Positions 56,147 to 64,000 of a DNA stretch of 64,000 nt are shown here, one piece after another; the stretch's first letter is position 1; each line of letters starts with the position of its first letter. The notes below the pieces were generated by a model. The model was not told the origin of the DNA, searched no databases, and saw only the letters and a program-made list of their open reading frames with translations. The position numbers and the translations under genes are program-made. The DNA is taken from assembly GCA_021432635.1 (NCBI GenBank), contig MU270018.1:1614796-1678795 (forward strand), in the 5' to 3' direction. Source of the stretch: Thozetella sp. PMI_491 (taxonomy: Eukaryota > Ascomycota > Sordariomycetes > Chaetosphaeriales > Chaetosphaeriaceae).

Positions 56147-59100
56147 GCTAGTCGAAAGAGCCTAGTATGCGTGCTTTCCGAGAGACGCCTCTTAGACTCA
56201 TGTTGTAGGTCCCCGGTCTGTGGCTCCAAATGAGCATCATCGCCTATTGTCTGAGCTGAATAACGATCGCGCCTGGCGGTTTCCAAAGATAGCCTCCGCT
56301 CGAACCCGCACTCTCTTGGTCGAGCAGCCACATGGGCCAAGAGGCTATCTTTGTATGGATGATCGCTCCGCGCAAGCTAGCCAGGGCTGAGAATTGCGTC
56401 CGAGCCCGTCGACGGCGGGTTTCACGAGTTCCTTACGCTGAGCAATGGCGACGCAAAAGCGTCTCTCCTTGGGCCTTTCCCCTCGTCCTCCCCTGTGCCC
56501 TGTGCGGAGACCAGCATCAACGCTCACCTCCCAGCCATCCCCTCAGGCATACACATAGCTCGCTGGCAGCAGGGCAGTTGAGCTTGTGATCCACAGTCCG
56601 AGCATCGAGGATTGAGTACAGGGACCTAGATGTGGCCTCAACGGCCTCCCCACTGGGGAAAACTAGTTCGGCAAGGCACGGCTTTGCCAGGAGCCAGTTG
56701 TGTGTAAAAGAACCCCGCGAGCACGACTAGCTTGACCGCTTCGGGGCAGAAGCAATATCGAACTACCCGGTCTGGAGGTTCGATGTTGATCTTGTGGTAT
56801 CGTTGCTTCTTTCAGTTTGGGAAGGCCTAGGAACCACCTAGGGTGAGCTTCATGACTCCGTTCCTGGACCACTGTAGACATAGCCCCGAAGCTTAGACCA
56901 CTCCGCCTGGTCAATGGGTATTGCACCTGGACGTGCGGTTCCGGCTGTCCTTGGAACCATGCTTTTGCGGCGAGGGAGGCGAAGCCAATGGTTCTTTGCG
57001 ACTGCCAATACTTCGGAAGCCGACTCGGACTTCCAAAGGGGGGGTACGGAGACGGCATCTTTGCGCCTCTCTGCGCGCAATGAGAGCTGTGCTGCAGTGA
57101 CAATGTGATTTCCATATAGCAGCCATATGCTGCGGCCTAGAAAGGGGACAATGGCCGGAACAGTAGCCCTGGAGAGCGTGATAGCCAAGGGCCACGGGTT
57201 TATCGGCAGCCGCCAGTGCCACAGCATGCGGCTCGGAAAATAGGAAACTTCCCACTTGCTAGAAAGCGCAGTGATGAGCTGCGTACATTGCAGCCTGCTG
57301 TGCTTAGACATAATCCCATCTGAATTGATGGTTAACCGCATGTGCCGTGCAAGGTCTTCGGCGCCCCACGACGAGGATATGCCATCTTGGGCCCTTCGGT
57401 GTGGACAAGACGATACAAAGGACCCCCGGCACATCACGGCTCTCGAGAGTGTTAACCATGTCTCTTTAGGAGCTTCCTATCAGAGCAGGTCGTAGGTGGG
57501 CATGATGCGCAAGAGCTAACTTTGGCGCGCTGTAGCATCATCCCACCATCGAAGGCGAAGCGGGCAAGTGGATATAGCACATCAAGTACAGGAAATCGCT
57601 CTGGTCGGTGATCACTTGAGCTGAGCCGGCGCCCATGGTCCGGCGTGATTTGGGAGGCGCTCATAGAGCACGGAGGTCGGTGTGGATGCCAAGCCCCTCC
57701 CCTCACGAGGTCCTTCGGGACAGCTGCTCAGGTCAAAGGTGGCAGCGGCAAAGAGCGTCGTAGTGGTTCTCGCCACAATCAAGAACCGCCGCGAGTGGGC
57801 ATCTTTTCTCGTACGGGCCCCTGCCCGTTGGCTACTGCGGGCTTGCGTCGTTAGGGCGGAAAAAAAAAAACTGTCCGTTCGCTGCGAACTGCTGCAGGGG
57901 ACTAGAGCGCATGGTCAGCATGGATTCTTCATCGAGAGCTGCACTAAGTATGCAGCGCACAGCAGGAGCGAGGCAGTCACCTGCGCCCATTGTATTTTCC
58001 GATAGGCCGCAATTGAATTGTCTTCTCTCTGGTTCAGCATGTCGGCTGGGGAGTGTTGGTCTGCAGGCGCAAGTTCCGAGAAGGCCGCTCACCTGGCCAC
58101 GAATTGGGGATCACCACAAAAGGACGGGGGAGGGGTCACATAACAGAAGCATTGATGCGGTTCCGGCGGCGTCCTCCATCTGCCTGCATAGGAAGTACTT
58201 GCCCGCTTGTCGGTGGAGGGGGGTGATAGATGATGGATGTGACTGGGAGAGGAGAGGCGCCAACCAAAGTCTAGTTGTGTGACAGCTGCAACTTGCATCG
58301 GCACACACATCGAACAGGGCTGGATCCTTGTTGTAAGCATTCGGGGAAGAGATCCGGCTTGCCAAGCCCTCTTGAGGATTAGGCGGGTGCCGCGTTTGAT
58401 TTCCAGGTGCTCGAGTAGCTCTGCCTCATTCGCGCAGCATATCCAGACCGCTACGTCGTCATTCAATCTCAAGAAGGTTACTTCGTGGTGGCATCCGCTG
58501 GGCGGCCACAAAGGTTACTCGTGGAGGTGCCATTCACTCGAGTGGGGGGGGGGGTGTTGGTTCATTGGCGAACGCGGCCTCCCCCCTCGAGTCCATGATG
58601 TGCAGGCGTAGTATTAGCCTTCTCCCTGCGACAGAGATCATCCTCGCTCGAGAACCCACGGCTGGCTCATCAATCGAAGGTCCCAAGATATCGAACTCCG
58701 GGTTCTCTCGCTCTCGGCTATTCGGTAGCCGGGACGTCTACACACTGATCATGCGTTCCAGGCTTTCTGGGGTTTCTGGGTCTTTCCGCCGCGCCCGGAA
58801 ACGCCCTGGAGTGCGGCTCTGGGCCGACGTCGCATGATCGCTGCCAAGGGAAATCTCAACCAAGGCATAATCCGAAGGTGAGGATCCGTCAGTAGTGAAG
58901 CTCCAGCGCATTGTGTCTAGTTGACCCCCGCCACAAGAGGCCAGAAACTCGGGTCCGGCTGGAGGATCCAAGGCATAGCGGCGAAGATAATGTGGTGATT
59001 GTGTGATAGAGGGCCTTAGGTGCAGCATCGGATTCCGTGGTGGGTTGGTAAGGGCCAGCTAGCGTTACACCGCGCCAGGCAGAGCGCCTAGGCGGCTGCC

Positions 59101-62100
59101 AGGTTTGACGCCCCCAGCGCGCGCCCCTCTCCCCCTCCCCGCCCTGGAGCGCTGATAGCGGGGGAGGGGTAGCCGATAAGTTTATGATACGATGCGGCCA
59201 TGATAAGCACCCGGGTCGCGCGCGATTGAACTTCGCTTTGGCATGCTTGTTGGTCATCATAGCGCCATTATAGATGGCCCCCATTCCCGTGGCGTGGGGA
59301 GGGCATCCCCGTGTGATCCTCGACACAGAAACGGGGCATATGAATATCGCCCATCTATAGTCTAGGTAGCGTGATGCAGTCGCAATGTCGCCGGGTGGGT
59401 CCAGGACTTCATCACGACAGGCTAGCCTTGGCCTCCTCCCGTTTGGCCTGGACCGAGGGGGCTAACCGAGCACTTTAGAAAGGCTTAGCTAGCGCCTCAG
59501 ACGCCAAAAATGTCCTCATCGCCATGAGCCCCTCCAAAGGATAACAATGTTCGGTTCTGGTGGGATCAACGATTGGCATCTGCAGGGCGCTAGCTGCGAA
59601 ATGTTTAGGCAGGTTGCAGTAGATGCATCATCGGTGAGACTCACCCAGCCACCGAGCAGTGGTGAAAGAGGCATCGCCTGGCTGTCACATGGGTGAGACG
59701 TCAGGGACCTACGAGCCCTCTGGGCTTGGCCATCTGCCGCTCCGTGATGCCAAAAGACTGCGGCGCGATGTGCCCGGCCGTGATCCACGTCTGGCACTGG
59801 GGGCCCCCATCAGTCACGGCTCCATCCACTGCAGCGGATCTGCGGGGGTTGAGGGACGAGAGCCCACCTAGTTGCAGTGGGCGAAGGTATGGCACTGCCG
59901 CAGCTGCTGCAAAGTGGATTCGAGTTTCAGGTGTCCGTCCTGGAAACCGTGGCTGCGAGAAATTGATCACAATTAGGGGTTTTGCCAGAGTCGCATCTGC
60001 AGTGAAGTCGTTGGTGACAATCATTTCTGGGATTGCAGAGGTACTACCTGGTACCCAGAAGCAGCGCTGGCCCATTGCAACCTGCTGCAAGCTGGCGAGG
60101 CAGGCACGTATGTGATGCAATTGCTCTCTCACGCTGCCAACACCCCTCCTGCCTGACCCAAAAGACGAGCAAACCTCCGGCCGATTGGCCAATCAGGACT
60201 CGAGACTCGAGGCAGCTAACCCAGCCCCCTCAAGTCGCCAGAGTGACATTACCACCAGAGTGACAGTCCCACCAGAGCATCAGTCTCGCCTATACCAGGC
60301 CGGTGAAGGTGGGAAGACATGCCTCGCACAGCGTCGTCGGTGCGTCCGCCTTCGTGAGGAATGCCGGGATCCAGAGTCTTTCGTCCCACCACAACCGGTC
60401 CGGCATCAATGGCCGTTCGGGTTGTTCCAGTCGGCCATGCATCGATATTCTCCGACTCTGCCCGGCTGCGTCACTGCGAATCCATCGTTTGCTCGGCTGC
60501 CCGCCCGACAGGCTACACGGTCGGGACATCCGTGCCAGCACCCGGCTAAGTGTTGGCTACCTAGAGTTAAGGCGAACAGGGGGGTGAGGAGGAGCAAAAA
60601 ATCTTGCACTGGAACCCCACTCCCGTCCGCAGCTAGCAAAAGCTGCGGGCAAATAGGGGAAGTTCCAGGCCCTGAGGCTGGTGGAGAGGCCGGGTTGCTA
60701 CAGCGTGGCCGGGGCTGTGATGCACTAAAAGTGCGCTGCCCAGTGCCACACCGACCAAGCTGGCTAGGCGGGTAAGCGAGCATTCCCTCGGCGGCCGGCT
60801 ACGTCGACTAAGCAAGCGATTCCACTGGAGGACCAGGGGGTCGGCGGAGAGATTTTTTTGACAGCGGAGAGCCCAGATACAGCGTGTATGTACGGAGTAT
60901 GTGCCGTTTTTTCTTCATAGTAGCACGTTGGGAGGCAATAACAAGAGGCACATAAGATCGCCAGCAGAAGTGGCCCGGCGGATGGGTACCTCTGCCTGTG
61001 CACACGTAGGCACATATCCACTTTACACAGTGCTGCTCTGGAGTGGGCCATGGTACCCTCGAATTGTCGTGGTGGCTCGCGTAGCTATCCTGCGAGTTTC
61101 TCGTCAATGGGCTCAAGGATAGGCAGGGCCCAAGGCTCTCGCAGCGAAGCGTGCCGCCGGCAAGAGGGCAGAGAAGCTTTAGGAGGCGGCTAATCTACCC
61201 GCCGCCATACGTAGTAATTACCAGCTATGCGTGGGATCGGTGCTTGTAGTTTTCTAGTTACCGGGGCCAAGTGCCCTTTTTTCTCCCCCCATCTCCTACT
61301 CCCTGCTTCCCTGTCTCGTCATTCGGTACTTGCGAGACGCGGCACAGGGAAGTACCGAGGAAGATCAAGGGCACACAATTTGCTGCGACAGCCGGGTCCA
61401 GACGCCAGTCCAGGGTCATTGGTCAGATATGGCTCTTTGCAGAAGTGATTGGCACCTCACCAAGGTGAGGAATTATTACCCGGGTTGGGCCCCCGGTGTG
61501 GCTCGACTCCACCACGGACCCCCATCCGCGAAGGATGACGGCTCCAATCGCGAAGCCTTCTCGACTGGGGGGTGTCACCGAGCAGCGACGGAGCGGGCCT
61601 TTTTCTCGCCTGGCTGCTTACTACATAGTACCTACATACATGTAGTGCAAAAAATGATAGTGTTTGTAGCGTGGGTAGCGGTACCTACGACTATTACCAG
61701 GACCATTCAGAAATTTTGTTCCTCCGCTTCAGTATGGGCCATGTTTCCTCCCCCAGTCTCGGTTCTCCTCAACTGTTTAATTCCGGAAACCTCCTCCGCA
61801 AAACCAGTAGATCCCCAGTCCGACGGCCTGTACTATCGAGACCCGATGGACAGGACAGACTGCGCATCGCCGGGGAGGGGCGGAGGGCTGCCAGGCTACG
61901 CAGCACATACCAGACACGATACACCACAGCCTACGGCACATGGTCTAGATCGCTGGGCCTGATCTGTATCACGTAAAGCCGCGCGGGGGATAAGGCGCTA
62001 GGATGGCTTTTATCGCTGTAACCAGAGACGAGCGAGAGCGGTACGCTATTTTGGCGTACGGTGAGGACTACGACCGTTCAGGGGTGTTGACTGAATTCCC

Positions 62101-64000
62101 CGAAGGCACCTTCTCCCCAGCCTCTGGGCCCCTTGCACTGTGATAAGTGCAACGGGCTTGCAGTAGGTGTCGGGTGCGTCCGGGTGGCCGTCACAGGAAC
62201 TCGCTGCGACGCTGGTGCTCGCTTTGCAAGCGAGGTAGGCCACCAGCGTTCCTGCTGCACAGAGATAGGAAAGAGTCCTCATACTGCCCCCCAAGGGACG
62301 AAGGAGCTGTACGTTGAACCCCTACGACCACAAATTGGGAAAAGAGGCACTGAAATCGGTCCGCAAGCGTCGCCCTGTGGAAATTGCATGTCCCAAAGCA
62401 GAACCTCGCTGAACTTGTCAGCAATGGGTAACACACATAAGCCCCGCGTCTATGCACGCCCATTCGTTTGGCAGAGGATCCCGCACCCTGGATCTCGTGT
62501 GCTGCTACAAGCGGCGGACGACCGCGGTGGCTGCAGGTCGCTTGGAGAGAGAGAGAAAGATGCGCCGCTCCCCTAGCCGCTTTCCAGCAGCGGAGCTGCA
62601 CAGCGTGCAGCAGGGGGGCGGCGGGTAGCCTGCTCGATAAGCCACGGGCGGTGTGGCCTGCCCGCCGGTGGCGCGCGTGGGCGCCGGGGAGCGAGGACAA
62701 AAGCAACCGACTGACTAGCTACATGGTATTAGCCCTGTTGGCCCTAGGGGCTTAACCCCCCCCTCTTCCCCTCTCCTCCGGCCGTGCGCGAGGGTCAGAC
62801 CTGGTTCCTGCCAGGTAAGACTGAGCAACATCCCTCAAGCCACCCGCCAAACCCGCCCAGAAAATCGCCATAGGGGTGGCGGCACAGTGATCGACGGACA
62901 GGCCCGGCACACCATAGCCTCAGTTCACTGGAATCTGGTTGATTGGGATCTTGAAAGCAACAGGACACGGCAGAGCGCTAGATCTCACACTCCCGGGCCG
63001 AGGCTGACCGCATAGCAGCAGCGGGCGAGCGAGTACGTACTGTAGTGTCTATCACAGTCATCGTGGCTAGGCTTAAAGGTAAGTTGCTCGATCCAGCACT
63101 GCCCGTGCGGCCTTGAAAGAGGATGGGCCAATATCTGATCGGGAGGAGAAAACGGGGTAGCGTATAAATTGTGCAAGGTACCATTGCCAGGCTGGGGACA
63201 CATGATTGGCCATTGTCGGCGGTCTTGAGCACAAGGGGTGGCGTACCTGCATACGTCCTGCAGCTTGGACTGCGATAGTATGTATGTCTCCAACGCGAAG
63301 TGGCGGGTTTGTGCAGTGGCGAGCCTGCGGCGAACTGCCCGAGGGCAAAACTGCCACCAAACCGCCATGATCGACCCCCTTCTGCGGAGCAACACAATAT
63401 GTGATACATTGGACTAGAGGCCGGCATTCGAAAGCCCTTGTCCATGAAGGATGGAGAGAGCGCAGGGTTAGGGGACAGTGTGGCTGCTACGCTGCGCACA
63501 CGGTCGACCCTGTAAATGGATCTATTGCCCATGTCGTACTGTGCCGTTGCTGTTGCACCCTTACCCAGGCGCGCTGCCACGGCCTTTGTCCGTGGGCAAA
63601 CGATCAGGCAACCCCCCTAACTGCGTTTCTTCGAGCAAGAGAGAGAGGGGTGTTAGGCGCTAGTGCCGTATCGAAGATGTGCTAGGTAGTACCTAGTACA
63701 TTCATACCTGAGAAGGTAATTAGTACCTTGTCCCCTAGTGCCGCCGTTACTGGCATTTTGAGTGCCCCTCTGTCGCATCGTGGGGTGGTAGTGCTTGCTT
63801 GACCCCCCATGGCAGGTATTGATACTTGCTATGAAAAGTTTACTCAACTGAGAATCTTGGTCCGAGGCGGAGAAGGCCGGGGGGGAAGGAAGGGAAGGGA
63901 GGGTTCAGGGCTCAGGGACATGGGTCTCCATTTGACAGAAATCTCCGACCTCTGGCCCCACCCTGGAGCGGGGTCCCAGGAGGACCGCAAAACCAGAGCC

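Larger units (their letters stand above)
43887..64000. other. 20-kb region without a supportable gene
   Basis: I read both strands of this region and found no frame with a credible ATG, intron structure or family motif. Composition alternates between GC-rich stretches and an AT-richer block at about 45280-46700. There are no TTAGGG arrays, no recognisable reverse transcriptase or transposase, and no tRNA or 5S gene. Short low-complexity elements are listed separately. Weak protein-like stretches on the minus strand near 58090-59030 and 59516-60192 could be remnants of decayed genes. Confidence 0.55.

Noticed and set aside
56850..57437. A 195-codon minus-strand frame
   Set aside because: Somewhat protein-like, but without homology that I recognise, intron signals or a promoter; not enough to call.
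61330..61962. A 210-codon plus-strand frame
   Set aside because: No domain or regular composition; its cysteine- and tryptophan-scattered product is typical of a chance frame.
63684..63740. Clustered GTACCT/AGGTAC words near the right edge, also near 44915 and 61630
   Set aside because: Short palindromic words common in fungal intergenic DNA. No periodic array, and not telomere repeats.

Overview
The window is genomic DNA of a filamentous ascomycete (Pezizomycotina, most likely a Sordariomycete). The signs are single genes with short introns (51-123 bp, GT...AG, with CTAAC/CTAAT-type branch points), pyrimidine-rich leaders, no operons, high GC, and orthologues typical of the group: ATP citrate lyase subunit 1, Eaf3, Dlt1, fungal Cox18 and Ndc1. 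The species cannot be named from the sequence alone.

The left part (about 1-27.1 kb) is a compact housekeeping region. In order it holds: ATP citrate lyase subunit 1 (+), mitochondrial ribosomal protein uL30m (+), the chromodomain/MRG protein Eaf3 (-), a Cnl2/Nkp2 kinetochore protein (+), an ER thioredoxin-like membrane protein (-), an AT-hook-bearing CENP-Q/Fta7 kinetochore protein (+), tRNA m5U54 methyltransferase Trm2 (+), the N-glycan mannosyltransferase Alg11 (-), the mitochondrial insertase Cox18 (+), a Pep12-like syntaxin (-), the nuclear-pore membrane protein Ndc1 (+) and Dlt1 (+). Several are divergent pairs sharing 0.4-0.7 kb promoters. Two inner-kinetochore (CCAN/Ctf19-type) subunits lie within 2.1 kb of each other.

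The middle part (about 27.1-44 kb) is accessory in character, with genes far apart and often preceded by a clear TATA box. It holds a decayed duplicate of the Dlt1 tail, a metzincin-type metalloprotease, a repeat-containing small open frame, a two-exon 105-residue protein, a secreted GPI-anchored protein built of three matched cysteine-bounded repeats, a membrane-anchored histidine-acid-phosphatase-like protein that has lost the catalytic histidine motif, and an alpha/beta hydrolase.

The right part (about 43.9-64.0 kb) shows no gene I can support. It holds low-complexity tracts (a 31-base G run, an A/T tract, short tandem repeats) and no recognisable transposon, tRNA, rRNA or telomere repeat.

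The strongest lead is inside eaf3. The chromodomain exon and the MRG-domain exons are separated by a 1.67 kb intron, far longer than every other intron here. That intron holds a 245-codon open frame on the same strand with its own leader-like sequence, so it is a candidate nested gene or alternative terminal exon of unknown function. Other leads are five AT-hook cores in the CENP-Q homologue, the three-repeat GPI protein, the pseudo-phosphatase and the mutated Dlt1 fragment.
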